Positions 1 through 7,995 of a stretch of DNA of 64,000 bases are shown piece after piece. Positions within the stretch are counted from its first letter, which is position 1; every line of letters begins with the position of its first letter. The notes beneath the pieces are model-generated. The model worked only from the letters and a program-made list of their open reading frames with translations, was not told the DNA's origin and did not search any database. This stretch comes from Sphingomonas panacisoli (lineage in GTDB: Bacteria; Pseudomonadota; Alphaproteobacteria; Sphingomonadales; Sphingomonadaceae), in assembly GCF_007859635.1 (NCBI RefSeq), contig NZ_CP042306.1:1488001-1552000 (forward strand). The letters run 5' to 3'. A program made the translations under genes and the position numbers.

Positions 1-123
1 GCCCGCGGTCAGTTGCAGCGCGCCGAACATCGTCAGCACGATCAGCGCGAGAATCAGACCGTACTCGACGGCGGTCGCGGCTTTCCGGCACTCGGCCAGA
101 CGGCGAAGCAAGTGCATCATCAT
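1..123 (-). CDS. Flp/Fap-type pilin subunit, 3' part cut by window edge
   Basis: Read on the minus strand, the first 123 bases encode 41 residues beginning with three Met codons and continuing into the hallmark of Flp pilins. A short positive N-terminus (HLLRRLAECRKAA) is followed by TAVEYGLILALIVL. The conserved Glu-Tyr after the processing region and the hydrophobic helix are what the TadV/CpaA prepilin peptidase and the Tad secretion machinery recognise in this family. The frame is open to base 1, so the C-terminus lies outside the window. Any of the Met codons at 123, 120 or 117 could start it. This gene implies a tad/cpa locus to the left. The divergent neighbour is mutT. Confidence 0.8.
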   Translation of the reverse strand, partial: MMMHLLRRLAECRKAATAVEYGLILALIVLTMFGALQLTAG

Positions 124-212
124 TTTTTTGCCGCGTACGGCTCCCCAATCTATGTCGAGGGGTACGCGGGGACCGTTAACGAAAAGCAAACAGGGCAGGA
201 GGTTGGACCTAA

Positions 213-605
213 ATGCTGATGCTGGTGGTCGCGGCGGCACTGATCGATGCTGAGGGACGCGTGCTGATGGCGCGACGGCCCGCGGGAAAACAGCATGCGG
301 GGTTGTGGGAATTTCCGGGCGGCAAGGTCGAACCGGGCGAGGCGCCCAAGGCAGCGCTGGTGCGCGAATTGCGCGAGGAGCTGGGCGTCGAAATCGATCC
401 GGACGCGCTCGACCCAGTGGCATTCAGCGAATCGCTGGGCGAGCGGCATCTGGTCTTGCTGCTCTATCGCTGCCGGTCGTGGCGTGGCGAGCCTCGCGCG
501 CTCGACGCAGCGGAAATACGCTGGGTGGCGGCCGGCGATTTGACCGCGCTCGACATGCCTCCGGCCGACGGGCCGCTGGCGGCAGCGTTAGCGGCGGAGT
601 GCTGA
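213..605 (+). CDS. mutT: MutT-type (deoxy)nucleoside triphosphate pyrophosphohydrolase, Nudix family
   Basis: This 130-residue protein has the size of MutT. It carries a full Nudix box: G37, then E43, R51-E52, E55-E56 and G58 in the G-x5-E-x7-REUXEEXGU pattern, preceded by the LWEFPGGK motif typical of 8-oxo-dGTP hydrolases. Family knowledge: it removes oxidised dGTP from the nucleotide pool and so prevents A:T to C:G changes. An AGGAGG ribosome site at 197-202 precedes the ATG at 213; a second in-frame ATG at 219 is also possible. The 3' end overlaps the convergent methyltransferase gene by 18 bases. The exact substrate could be another oxidised nucleotide. Confidence 0.88.
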   Translation: MLMLVVAAALIDAEGRVLMARRPAGKQHAGLWEFPGGKVEPGEAPKAALVRELREELGVEIDPDALDPVAFSESLGERHLVLLLYRCRSWRGEPRALDAAEIRWVAAGDLTALDMPPADGPLAAALAAEC

Positions 606-1418
606 GGCGAGCGACGCGGTCGCGCTACCGCGTTTGGCGGGCTTGGGTTGGTCGGGCGACGGCGCCCAGCCGGTCAGGAAAATGAGATCGAACCGTTCCG
701 CGACTCGCCCGTCGGGGTCGGCGCGGTCGGCGAAGGCTTGGGCGGCGGCTGCCAGCGCGCGGCGTGTGAGTGGCACGCGGTCGCGCAGCACATTGCCCGC
801 TGCCATGCCGCGCAGATCGGCGATCAGGCCGAACAGATCGGGGTAGCGGACGGTCAGCGTCTCGCCGTCGGCGACGGGGAGCGCGAAGCCGGCGCGGACC
901 AGCAAATCGCCGGCCGATCGCACGTCGATCATCGGGTGGAAGCGCGCCGCGGGACGATCGGCCTCGGCTTCACGGAACGCGGCGCGGGCCTGGCTCAACG
1001 ATTGCCCGCCGACGAACGCGCCGAGGAACAGACCGTCCGGCCGCAGCGCGCGGCGGATTTGCGCGAGCGCGCCGGGCACGTCGTTGACGCTGTCGAGCAC
1101 GCCCGCCGACACCACGAGATCGAAACTTTCCGGCTCGAGGGGCAGCCTGTCCTCGTCTGCCTGTGTGCCGCCGACTTGCTTGGCGAATACCGCGCCCGCG
1201 TCGATCCTCGTTACTGCAGCGTCCGGCGGCGGTGCGAACGATCCGTCGAAACAGCCGAGATCGAGCACGTCGCGAAATTCGCGCTTCACGCTCGCCAGCC
1301 GTTCGTCGATTCCTTCGAGCATCGCCGCCCGCAGGAAATCGTGCGCGGCATAGGACGGCGCGGCACGGTCACGGCGGCGGCGGCGGGCCGCGCGGTCGAA
1401 AATTTCGGGAGAATCCAT
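588..1418 (-). CDS. SAM-dependent methyltransferase, BioC/NDUFAF5-like
   Basis: This 276-residue class I methyltransferase starts at MDSPEIFDR. The SAM-binding motif I appears as [11 protein letters not shown] near residue 60, followed by acidic and [13 protein letters not shown] segments (motifs II/III) and a [11 protein letters not shown] post-motif. The N-terminal RRRRRDRAA stretch and the overall layout resemble the alphaproteobacterial proteins related to mitochondrial NDUFAF5, a complex I assembly hydroxylase, and to BioC. Those assignments are family inference; no substrate can be read from the sequence. The gene is divergent from comF (43 bases between starts) and overlaps mutT at its 3' end. 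The Met at 1418 was chosen because the homologous region begins there; upstream codons are antisense to comF. Confidence 0.8.
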   Translation of the reverse strand: MDSPEIFDRAARRRRRDRAAPSYAAHDFLRAAMLEGIDERLASVKREFRDVLDLGCFDGSFAPPPDAAVTRIDAGAVFAKQVGGTQADEDRLPLEPESFDLVVSAGVLDSVNDVPGALAQIRRALRPDGLFLGAFVGGQSLSQARAAFREAEADRPAARFHPMIDVRSAGDLLVRAGFALPVADGETLTVRYPDLFGLIADLRGMAAGNVLRDRVPLTRRALAAAAQAFADRADPDGRVAERFDLIFLTGWAPSPDQPKPAKRGSATASLASALRR

Positions 1419-1460
1419 CGCTGCTCCGCTTGTGCCGCCCCGCGCGCGCGACAAGACCGC

Positions 1461-2183
1461 ATGGGGTTTCGCGATCTGCTCGGCGATACGATTGCGTTGG
1501 CGCTGCCACCGCGCTGCCCGGGATGTGGCGCGGTGGTGCGCGGCGACCACCGCTTCTGCGTCGATTGCTGGGCCTCGCTCGAGTTCATCGGGCCGCCCTG
1601 GTGCGCGACCTGCAATATGCCGTTCGCGATCGATCGCGGCGACGACGCACAGTGCGCTGCGTGCCTGGCAGGCGCGCCGCATCATAGCGGTGCACGCGCA
1701 GCCGTGGCTTATGGCCCCGTCGCCCGAACGCTCGCACTACGGCTGAAATATGGTGGGCGGCTGGCCTTCGCGACGACGGCGGCGCGGCTGATGGCGCGGC
1801 ATCTGCCGGCCGACGCGGACGTGCTGGTACCGGTCCCGCTCCATCGCTGGCGGCTATGGGGCAGAGGATTCAACCAGGCGGCGTTGATTGCCGACAAGCT
1901 CGCCCGAGGGTCGGGCGTCGGTAGCGATCCGTTTGTTCTCGCGCGCTCGCGCCGAACGCCGGCGTTGCGGGGCATGAACCCGCACCAGCGCCGCTTGGCG
2001 GTGCGCGCAGCCTTCATGGTCACCGGCGCCGAACGCGTGAAAGGTCGCCACGTCGTGCTGGTTGACGACGTCTATACAAGCGGTGCGACCGCCGACGCCT
2101 GTACGCGCGCGCTGCTTGGTGTGGGTGCGAAGAAAGTCACGATCCTTTGCTGGGCGCGCGTCATCGGCGAGGCGATCGATTGA
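1461..2183 (+). CDS. comF: ComF family phosphoribosyltransferase-like protein
   Basis: A 240-residue ComF/GntX protein. The N-terminal zinc-finger region shows paired cysteines (CPGCG, then CVDC, CATC, CAAC). The C-terminal type I PRTase fold ends with the PRPP-binding loop VVLVDDVYTSGATADA near residue 204. A Y-x3-ARTLALRLKYGGR segment and a RGFNQA motif are also family hallmarks. In naturally competent bacteria ComF supports DNA uptake, but it is widespread in non-competent species where its role is unclear. The start at ATG 1461 keeps the protein at usual family length. It is followed 32 bases later by grxC on the same strand. Confidence 0.85.
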   Translation: MGFRDLLGDTIALALPPRCPGCGAVVRGDHRFCVDCWASLEFIGPPWCATCNMPFAIDRGDDAQCAACLAGAPHHSGARAAVAYGPVARTLALRLKYGGRLAFATTAARLMARHLPADADVLVPVPLHRWRLWGRGFNQAALIADKLARGSGVGSDPFVLARSRRTPALRGMNPHQRRLAVRAAFMVTGAERVKGRHVVLVDDVYTSGATADACTRALLGVGAKKVTILCWARVIGEAID

Positions 2184-2215
2184 CAATAGCGACCCCGCTC
2201 TCCACGTTTTGGCGC

Positions 2216-2473
2216 ATGGCGAAGGTCGAAATCTACACCAAGGCGTGGTGTCCGTATTGCGTGCGGGCGATGAAGCTGCTCGCGTCGAAGGGCGTCGAGC
2301 CGGTCGAATATGACGTGACGATGGGCGGTCCGAAAAAGGCCGAGATGGTCGAGCGCTCGGGTGGCCGGATGACGATGCCGCAAGTGTTTATCGACGGAAA
2401 GCATATCGGTGGGTCGGACGATCTGGCGGCGCTCGACGCGCGCGGGGGGCTCGATCCGCTCCTGGCGGCATGA
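2216..2473 (+). CDS. grxC: Glutaredoxin 3 (dithiol glutaredoxin)
   Basis: An 85-residue single-domain glutaredoxin with the dithiol active site C12-P-Y-C15, the cis-proline TMPQVFI region and the GG-S-DDL glutathione-binding segment. These match GrxC, which reduces protein disulfides and glutathione mixed disulfides in the cytosol. The ATG at 2216 puts MAKVEIYT at the start, the normal beginning of the family. The gene's stop overlaps the start of the following nitrilase-family gene (ATGA), so the two are probably translated together. This comF-grxC-nitrilase-DUF1178 order fits a small redox and metabolite repair operon. Confidence 0.92.
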   Translation: MAKVEIYTKAWCPYCVRAMKLLASKGVEPVEYDVTMGGPKKAEMVERSGGRMTMPQVFIDGKHIGGSDDLAALDARGGLDPLLAA

Positions 2474-3291
2474 GGATCGCGTTGTTTCAGATGACCGGCG
2501 GGATCGACCCCACCGCCAATGCCGCGACAATCGTTCAGGCGGTTGCCGACGCCAAGGCCGATGGCGCGGTGATGCTGTTCACGCCGGAAGTATCGGGGCT
2601 GGTCGATCGCGATCGCGCGCGAGCCGCGGCGAATATCCATGCGGAAGACGATGACGCAGTGCTGGCGGCAGTCCGCGCGGCTGCTGCGAAGCACGCGCTG
2701 TGGGTCCATCTCGGCTCGCTGCTGATCCGGCGCGAGGATGGGAAGCTCGCCAATCGCGGGTTCGTGATCGACGATAGCGGTGCGATCCGGGCGCGCTACG
2801 ACAAGCTTCATTTGTTCGACGTCGATCTGCCGACCGGCGAAAGCTGGCGCGAATCGGCGAGCTATACGGCGGGCGAGGGCGCCGTGGTCGTCGATACGCC
2901 CGCTGGCGCACTGGGCGTGTCGATTTGCTACGATCTGCGTTTCCCCGACCTCTACCGCGCCCTGACCGATGCTGGCGCGACGATCCTCGCTGTCCCGGCA
3001 GCGTTCACGCGCCCGACCGGCTCCGCGCATTGGCATGTCCTTTTGCGCGCTCGAGCGATCGAGGGCGCGGCGTTCGTCGTCGCGGCCGCGCAGACCGGCG
3101 TGCATGCGGACGGCCGCGCGACCTTCGGCCATTCGCTGGTGATCGATCCGTGGGGCGAGGTGCTGCTCGACATGGGGGAGGCGCCGGGGCTGGGCTTCGC
3201 CGGGATAGACCCCGCCCGACAGGCCGACGTCCGCGAGCGAATCCCCGCCTTGCGGCACCGTCGCGCCATCCCGAGCGTCGAGCGGCGATGA
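2470..3291 (+). CDS. Carbon-nitrogen hydrolase, Nit1/Nit2-like amidase
   Basis: This 273-residue nitrilase-superfamily enzyme shows the catalytic triad E40 (TPEVSG), K112 (YDKLHLFD) and C153 (SICYDLRFPDLYR). The KLHLFDVD and CYDLRFP signatures place it with the Nit subfamily, which includes deaminated glutathione amidase. That activity removes a side product made when aminotransferases act on glutathione. It overlaps grxC by four bases, which supports a role connected with glutathione, but this link is inferred. Its stop overlaps the next start in the same way. Length and N-terminus (MRIALFQMT) are typical. Confidence 0.85.
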   Translation: MRIALFQMTGGIDPTANAATIVQAVADAKADGAVMLFTPEVSGLVDRDRARAAANIHAEDDDAVLAAVRAAAAKHALWVHLGSLLIRREDGKLANRGFVIDDSGAIRARYDKLHLFDVDLPTGESWRESASYTAGEGAVVVDTPAGALGVSICYDLRFPDLYRALTDAGATILAVPAAFTRPTGSAHWHVLLRARAIEGAAFVVAAAQTGVHADGRATFGHSLVIDPWGEVLLDMGEAPGLGFAGIDPARQADVRERIPALRHRRAIPSVERR

Positions 3292-3716
3292 TCGTCTTCG
3301 ACCTCAAATGCGGCGCGGGCCATGTGTTCGAAGCGTGGTTCGGCTCGTCCGACGATTATGCCGATCAGCAGGCGCGCGGTCTGGTGGATTGCCCGATCTG
3401 CGGCGACCGCTCGATCGACAAAGCGGTGATGGCGCCGGCGGTCGGGACCAAGACCAATCGCCAGATGGACGTCACGCCCGCCGCGATGAAGGCCGCGATG
3501 GCCGCGCTCGCGGCGGCGCAGTCCAAGGCGCTCGAAGGCTCCGAATGGGTCGGCGCATCGTTTGCCGGCCGAGCGCGCGCCATGCACGAAGGGACTGAGG
3601 ATCACGCGCCGATCCACGGTCAGGCGACAATCGCCGAGGCCAAGGCGCTGGTCGAGGACGGCGTCGCCGTCGCGCCGCTGCCTCTGCCCGTCATCCCGCC
3701 CGACGCGTGTAATTGA
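3288..3716 (+). CDS. DUF1178 family protein, putative zinc-binding
   Basis: A 142-residue protein beginning MIVFDLKCGAGHVFEAWF, the diagnostic start of DUF1178. C8 and H12 with C35-P-I-C38 look like a zinc-ribbon knuckle. The centre (residues 60-90) is rich in Ala and Lys and likely helical, and the C-terminus ends in an acidic-hydrophobic tail with PLPLPVIPP. The family has no established function. It starts inside the stop of the nitrilase gene (ATGA), so the two are almost certainly one transcript. The same gene pair is common in alphaproteobacteria according to family knowledge. A tRNA gene begins 36 bases downstream. Confidence 0.8.
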   Translation: MIVFDLKCGAGHVFEAWFGSSDDYADQQARGLVDCPICGDRSIDKAVMAPAVGTKTNRQMDVTPAAMKAAMAALAAAQSKALEGSEWVGASFAGRARAMHEGTEDHAPIHGQATIAEAKALVEDGVAVAPLPLPVIPPDACN

Positions 3717-3752
3717 CCCTTCGCGGCCGCACAGCTACCTGTTCGCCCGCGT

Positions 3753-3829
3753 GGTTCCGTAGCTCAGCCGGATAGAGCGCCACTTTCCTAAAGTGGGCGT
3801 CGGGGGTTCGAGTCCCTCCGGGACCACCA
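3753..3829 (+). tRNA. tRNA-Arg(CCU)
   Basis: A 77-nt cloverleaf. The seven-pair acceptor stem is GGTTCCG with CGGGACC (one T-G pair), followed by discriminator A and an encoded CCA at 3827-3829. The D arm contains AGCTCAGCCGGATAGAGC. The anticodon stem is CCACT/AGTGG with loop TTCCTAA, giving anticodon CCT, which reads AGG. The T arm carries GGTTCGAGTCC. All invariant positions look normal. Confidence 0.95.
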
Positions 3830-3905
3830 TATTTTCAGATGAGGATGTCGTGCGATCGCTCATGTCCTGATCCCGATCCCGTCGCGCGATTTCGATCCGA
3901 GCGAG

Positions 3906-4709
3906 GTGGCGGTGAGCTGGCGCGTGCTGACCGCGCACGGTCATCGCGTGACGTTCGCGACGCCGGATGGGCGGCCAGGCGAGGGCGACGACATCATGCT
4001 GACCGGCGTCGGGCTCGATTGGTGGGGCAGGGTGCCGCTTTTGAAGCATCTGGCGGCCGTCGGGCTGATGCTGCGTGCCAATGGCGATGCGCGAGCGGCG
4101 TATCGCGCGATGATCATCGATCCGGCGTTCCTCGCGCCGATCCGGTGGGAGGCTGCCGCCGAAGCCGATTTCGACGGGCTATTGCTGCCGGGCGGTCACC
4201 GCGCGCGCGGGATGCGGGAGTATCTCGAGAGCCCGACGCTGCAAGCGCTGGTGGCGGCCTTCTTCGCTGCGGACAAACCGGTCGCGGCGATCTGCCACGG
4301 CGTATTGCTGGCGGCGCGCAGCCAGGCTGCCACCGGCCAGTCGGTGCTCTACGGCCGCAAGACCACCGCGCTGACCTGGCGGCTCGAAGGATCGGCGAGC
4401 AAGATCGCGCGCCTTACGCGTCGCTGGGACCCGGATTACTACCGCACCTATCCGGACGGCCCGCACCAGCCAGAAGGCTATATGTCGGTCCAGCAGGAGG
4501 TGACGCGCGCGCTGGCCGACCCCGCCGACTTCATCGACGTCGCGCCGGACGCTGCCGATCACAGCCGCAAGACGAGCGGCCTATCCCGCGATTCCCTCCG
4601 CGACGAGCGCCCCGCCTGGGTGGTCCGCGACGGCACTTACCTGTCCGCGCGCTGGCCCGGCGACGCGCACACCTTCGCCCGCCAATTCGCCGAGATACTT
4701 CCCGCCTGA
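3906..4709 (+). CDS. DJ-1/PfpI (type 1 glutamine amidotransferase-like) family protein, start uncertain
   Basis: This DJ-1/PfpI superfamily protein has the nucleophile elbow AAICHGVLLAARS, with Cys near residue 138, and the upstream LLLPGGHRARGMREYLE segment. The called start is GTG at 3906, giving 267 residues. However, the same frame is open back to 3843 and encodes AHVLIPIPSRDFDPSEV, the expected first beta strand of the fold, before that GTG. The only start-like codon there is CTG at 3867. An ATG AGG ATG at 3839-3847 is one frame away; removing one base near 3851 would join it in frame. The true N-terminus is therefore probably upstream, with a sequencing error or a real frameshift. Substrate unknown; no operon partner on this strand. 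Confidence 0.7.
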   Translation: MAVSWRVLTAHGHRVTFATPDGRPGEGDDIMLTGVGLDWWGRVPLLKHLAAVGLMLRANGDARAAYRAMIIDPAFLAPIRWEAAAEADFDGLLLPGGHRARGMREYLESPTLQALVAAFFAADKPVAAICHGVLLAARSQAATGQSVLYGRKTTALTWRLEGSASKIARLTRRWDPDYYRTYPDGPHQPEGYMSVQQEVTRALADPADFIDVAPDAADHSRKTSGLSRDSLRDERPAWVVRDGTYLSARWPGDAHTFARQFAEILPA

Positions 4710-4723
4710 GCCCTCCGACGCAA

Positions 4724-4755
4724 AAAGGGCGCCGCGGTCTCCCGCGACGCCCTTT
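4724..4755. terminator. Bidirectional intrinsic terminator hairpin
   Basis: AAAGGGCG and CGCCCTTT form the base of a GC-rich stem, extended by GCGG/CCGC, around a short loop. It sits 15 bases past the DJ-1 gene stop and 18 bases past the SWIB gene stop, where the two genes converge. A-run and T-run on either side allow termination in both directions. Confidence 0.8.
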
Positions 4756-4772
4756 CAGTAGAAGGAACCAGC

Positions 4773-5033
4773 TTACGCCTTGACGTGCTTGGCGATGTGC
4801 TTGTTCATTTCGAACATCGTCACCTTGTCCTTGCCGAAGACCTTCTTCAGCTTGTCGTCGGCCAGGATTTCGCGCTTGTTGGCCGGGTTCTGCAGGTTGT
4901 TCTTCTTGATGTGGTCCCACACCTTGCTGATCACCTGGCTGCGCGGCAGCGCGTCGGAACCGACGACGGCGGCGAGCTCGGGCGAGGGGGTGACGGGGGC
5001 GTGGATGCCGCCGGTCTTGGGTGCAGTAGCCAT
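4773..5033 (-). CDS. SWIB/MDM2 domain protein
   Basis: An 86-residue protein consisting almost entirely of one SWIB domain. It shows LAAVVGSDALPRSQV, the VWDHIKKNNLQNPANKRE core helix motif and a DKLKKVFGKDKVTMFEMNKHI end. In eukaryotes this fold is found in chromatin remodelling factors. Stand-alone bacterial versions occur in alphaproteobacteria and chlamydiae, where the role is unclear; binding to DNA topoisomerase or other nucleoid proteins has been suggested for fusions. The start MATAPKTGG is the normal one. The gene is monocistronic, divergent from the formaldehyde operon (194 bases between) and has its own terminator. Confidence 0.88.
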   Translation of the reverse strand: MATAPKTGGIHAPVTPSPELAAVVGSDALPRSQVISKVWDHIKKNNLQNPANKREILADDKLKKVFGKDKVTMFEMNKHIAKHVKA

Positions 5034-5227
5034 TGCATTCCTTCCTATTCGTTTGGCCGACTAGGGGCCTAGAATCGTACGCCTCTTATCGAGCGCGCCT
5101 CCTTCTGCGCCGCCTTTTTGCGCTTGTCACGCCTTAGGATGCACGATTTCTGTCGAGAACGGCCGCGATTGGATTGCCTCGTGGGTCCGAAAGCCTAGAA
5201 GCCGGGCATCAGACCATCGGAGAGCCC

Positions 5228-6340
5228 ATGAAAACCCGCGCCGCCGTTGCTTTCGAAGCCAAGAAACCGCTCGAAATCGTCGAGGTCGATCTCGAAGGGC
5301 CGAAGGCGGGGGAAGTACTCGTCGAGATCATGGCGACGGGCATTTGCCACACCGACGCCTACACGCTCGATGGCCTTGATTCCGAAGGGATTTTCCCTTC
5401 GATCTTGGGGCATGAAGGCGCCGGGATCGTACGCGAGGTGGGCGCCGGCGTGACCAGCGTAACGCCCGGCGATCACGTCATCCCGCTCTACACGCCGGAG
5501 TGCCGTCAGTGTAAGTCGTGCCTGTCGGGCAAGACCAACCTGTGCACCGCGATCCGCGCTACGCAGGGCAAGGGGTTGATGCCCGACGGGACCAGCCGTT
5601 TTTCGTACAAGGGCCAGCCGATATTCCATTACATGGGGTGTTCGACCTTCTCGAACTTCACCGTGCTGCCCGAAATCGCGGTCGCGAAGATTCGCGAGGA
5701 CGCGCCGTTCCAGACCAGCTGCTACATCGGCTGCGGGGTCACCACCGGGGTCGGGGCCGTGGTCAACACCGCCAAGGTGCAGGCAGGCGACAATGTCGTG
5801 GTGTTCGGGCTCGGCGGGATCGGCCTGAACGTCATCCAGGGCGCGAAGATGGTCGGCGCGGGCAAGATCATCGGCGTCGATATCAACCCCGACCGCGAGG
5901 AATGGGGCCGCAAGTTCGGTATGACCGACTTCCTCAATTCGAAAGGCCTCTCCCGCGAGGAGACGATCGCCAAGATCCTCGACCTGACCGATGGCGGGGC
6001 GGACTACACCTTCGACGCGACCGGCAATACCGAGGTGATGCGGACCGCGCTTGAGGCGTGTCATCGCGGCTGGGGTACCAGCATCATCATCGGGGTCGCC
6101 GAAGCCGGCAAGGAGATCGCGACACGGCCGTTCCAGCTCGTCACCGGGCGCAACTGGCGCGGTACCGCATTCGGCGGCGCGAAGGGCCGCACCGACGTGC
6201 CCAAGATCGTCGATTGGTATATGAACGGCAAGATCGCGATCGACCCGATGATCACGCACGTCTTGTCGCTCGAGGAAATCAACAAGGGCTTCGACCTGAT
6301 GCACGCGGGCGAGAGCATCCGCAGCGTCGTCGTCTACTGA
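5228..6340 (+). CDS. frmA: S-(hydroxymethyl)glutathione dehydrogenase / class III alcohol dehydrogenase
   Basis: A 370-residue zinc alcohol dehydrogenase of class III. Catalytic zinc ligands are C40 (GICHTDAYT) and H62-E63 (GHEGAG). Structural zinc ligands are C92, C95, C98 and C106 (ECRQCKSC...LC). The [11 protein letters not shown]-binding loop follows. It oxidises S-hydroxymethylglutathione, formed spontaneously from formaldehyde and glutathione, to S-formylglutathione. The last enzyme of the same operon, FghA, hydrolyses that product, which fixes the function with high confidence. The ATG at 5228 has a GGAGAG site just upstream. Two small genes lie between it and fghA. The symbol adhC is also used for this enzyme. 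Confidence 0.95.
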   Translation: MKTRAAVAFEAKKPLEIVEVDLEGPKAGEVLVEIMATGICHTDAYTLDGLDSEGIFPSILGHEGAGIVREVGAGVTSVTPGDHVIPLYTPECRQCKSCLSGKTNLCTAIRATQGKGLMPDGTSRFSYKGQPIFHYMGCSTFSNFTVLPEIAVAKIREDAPFQTSCYIGCGVTTGVGAVVNTAKVQAGDNVVVFGLGGIGLNVIQGAKMVGAGKIIGVDINPDREEWGRKFGMTDFLNSKGLSREETIAKILDLTDGGADYTFDATGNTEVMRTALEACHRGWGTSIIIGVAEAGKEIATRPFQLVTGRNWRGTAFGGAKGRTDVPKIVDWYMNGKIAIDPMITHVLSLEEINKGFDLMHAGESIRSVVVY

Positions 6341-6366
6341 ACGGACAGAGAGAGGGAGAGGGAACG

Positions 6367-6747
6367 ATGTACAGTCACATGATGGTCGGATCGAACGACG
6401 TCGATCGCAGCAAGAAGTTCTACGACGCGACGTTCGCGGCGATGGGCGGCCAGCCCGGGCGCCAGGACGACAAAGGCCGGCTGATGTACATGCACAACGG
6501 CAGCATTTTCATGGTGACGCCCCCGATCGACGGCCAGCCCGCGACGCACGGCAACGGCTGCACGATCGGCTTCGCGATGTCGCCGGAGCAAGCGGACGCC
6601 TGGCATCAGGCGGGCATGGACAATGGCGGTACCGCGATCGAGGATCCCCCCGGTGTGCGCAGCGGCGGCGGCGTGAGCCTATATCTCGCCTATCTGCGGG
6701 ATCCCGACGGCAACAAGCTCTGCGCGCTGCACCGCATGCCGGCATGA
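6367..6747 (+). CDS. VOC (glyoxalase/bleomycin resistance) family protein
   Basis: A 126-residue protein with one vicinal-oxygen-chelate domain. It starts MYSHMMVGSNDVDRSKKFYD, has FYDATFAAMG and ends AYLRDPDGNKLCALH, the usual pattern of this fold. It follows frmA by 26 bases with a GAGGGA ribosome site and overlaps the next cupin gene by ATGA. Small VOC genes of this type often accompany frmA in proteobacteria, but no reaction has been established. It could act on a glutathione adduct related to formaldehyde or methylglyoxal. That is inference from position only. Confidence 0.82.
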   Translation: MYSHMMVGSNDVDRSKKFYDATFAAMGGQPGRQDDKGRLMYMHNGSIFMVTPPIDGQPATHGNGCTIGFAMSPEQADAWHQAGMDNGGTAIEDPPGVRSGGGVSLYLAYLRDPDGNKLCALHRMPA

Positions 6748-7100
6748 GCGAGGCGGTGAACCTGGCGGAGAAATTCGCCACGTTCTCCGACCATTGGGCG
6801 CCGCGCCTGGTCGCCAGCTACAACGGCAACGACGTGCGCGTCGTGAAGGTCGAGGGCGAGTTCGTCTGGCACACGCATGACGATACCGACGATTTCTTTC
6901 TGGTGATCGACGGCGTCCTCGACATCGAACTGCGCGATCGTACCGTTACGCTCGGGCCGGGTGAGCTTTACGTCGTGCCGCGCGGTGTCGAGCATCGTCC
7001 GGTCGCGCGGCATGGCGAGGTACGAATGATCAACATCGAGCCGGGCGGCACCCACAATCTCGGCGAAGGATCGCCGCAACGCCCGGTGGTCGCCGCTTGA
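6744..7100 (+). CDS. Cupin domain protein
   Basis: A 118-residue single-domain cupin. Motif 1 is FVWHTHDDTDDFFLVIDGV with metal-ligand His-x-His and downstream acidic residues. Motif 2 is GELYVVPRGVEHRPVA. These two motifs normally bind one divalent metal. The protein could be an isomerase, dioxygenase or sensor; nothing in the sequence decides. It overlaps both neighbours (ATGA with the VOC gene, TGATG with fghA) and so belongs firmly to the formaldehyde operon. Its constant association with the pathway suggests a supporting role such as metabolite binding. Confidence 0.82.
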   Translation: MSEAVNLAEKFATFSDHWAPRLVASYNGNDVRVVKVEGEFVWHTHDDTDDFFLVIDGVLDIELRDRTVTLGPGELYVVPRGVEHRPVARHGEVRMINIEPGGTHNLGEGSPQRPVVAA

Positions 7101-7930
7101 TGGAAACCGTCAGCGTCAACAAAGCGCATGGCGGCGTGCAGGGCGTGTACCGCCACGATTCCGCGGCGACCGGCACGAGCATGACCTTCGCGGCGTTCGT
7201 GCCCGACCATGAGCCGGGCGCGCGCTTGCCGGTGCTGTGGTTTCTGTCGGGCCTGACCTGCACGCATGCCAATGTCATGGAGAAGGGCGAGTTTCGCGCG
7301 GCGTGTGCGGAGCATGGGATCATCCTTATTGCGCCCGATACCTCGCCGCGCGGCGACGATGTGCCCGACGATGCGACGTATGATTTCGGCAAGGGCGCGG
7401 GTTTCTACGTCGATGCGACCGAGGCGCCGTGGTCGGCCAATTTCCGGATGCGATCGTATATCGAGGACGAATTGCCCGCTTTGGTCGCCGCCGAGTTCCC
7501 GGCCGATATGGCGCGGCAGGGGATTACCGGGCATTCGATGGGCGGGCATGGCGCGCTGACGATCGGCTTGCGCAATCCCGACCGGTTCAGAAGCGTGTCG
7601 GCTTTCGCGCCGATCGTGTCGCCGCTGCATTGCCCGTGGGGCGAGAAGGCGTTGACCGGGTATCTCGGCCAAGACCGAACGACATGGCGAAAATACGACG
7701 CCTGCGCGCTGATCGAGGACGGCGCGCGCGTCCCCGAAATCCTGGTCGATCAAGGGGATGCGGACCAGTTCCTCAGTGATCAATTGAAGCCGGAACTGCT
7801 GTCCGACGCGTGCCGCACTGCCGGGATCGATCTGACGCTACGGATGCAGCCGGGCTACGACCACAGCTATTATTTCATCTCGACGTTCATGCCCGATCAC
7901 GTCGCCTGGCACGCCGAACGACTGGCATAG
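7100..7930 (+). CDS. fghA: S-formylglutathione hydrolase
   Basis: This 276-residue alpha/beta hydrolase of the esterase D family carries LSGLTCTHANVMEKGEF, the nucleophile motif G-H-S146-M-G-G and the late PGYDHSYYFISTF segment with the catalytic His. All are characteristic of FghA/FrmB. It hydrolyses S-formylglutathione to formate and glutathione, completing the pathway begun by frmA in the same operon. The ATG at 7100 overlaps the stop of the cupin gene; a TTG one codon earlier is possible but less likely. A strong terminator follows immediately, marking the end of the operon. Confidence 0.95.
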   Translation: METVSVNKAHGGVQGVYRHDSAATGTSMTFAAFVPDHEPGARLPVLWFLSGLTCTHANVMEKGEFRAACAEHGIILIAPDTSPRGDDVPDDATYDFGKGAGFYVDATEAPWSANFRMRSYIEDELPALVAAEFPADMARQGITGHSMGGHGALTIGLRNPDRFRSVSAFAPIVSPLHCPWGEKALTGYLGQDRTTWRKYDACALIEDGARVPEILVDQGDADQFLSDQLKPELLSDACRTAGIDLTLRMQPGYDHSYYFISTFMPDHVAWHAERLA

Positions 7931-7931
7931 A

Positions 7932-7965
7932 AAAAGCCCCGGCGACTGGGTCGCCGGGGCTTTTC
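7932..7965. terminator. Intrinsic terminator shared by fghA and the TonB receptor
   Basis: AAAAGCCCCGGCGAC pairs perfectly with TCGCCGGGGCTTTT around a short TGGG-type loop, followed by T-rich sequence on the + strand and preceded by A-rich sequence. It lies one base past the fghA stop and about 30 bases past the stop of the convergent receptor gene. It can therefore act in both directions. Confidence 0.92.
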
Positions 7966-7995
7966 TTTCTGGGGCGGCCGAAGAGCCGCCCGCGA

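Noticed and set aside
3839..4783. A 314-codon frame starting at the ATG at 3839
   Set aside because: It runs in a different frame from the DJ-1/PfpI protein and yields an Arg/Gly-rich product without motifs.
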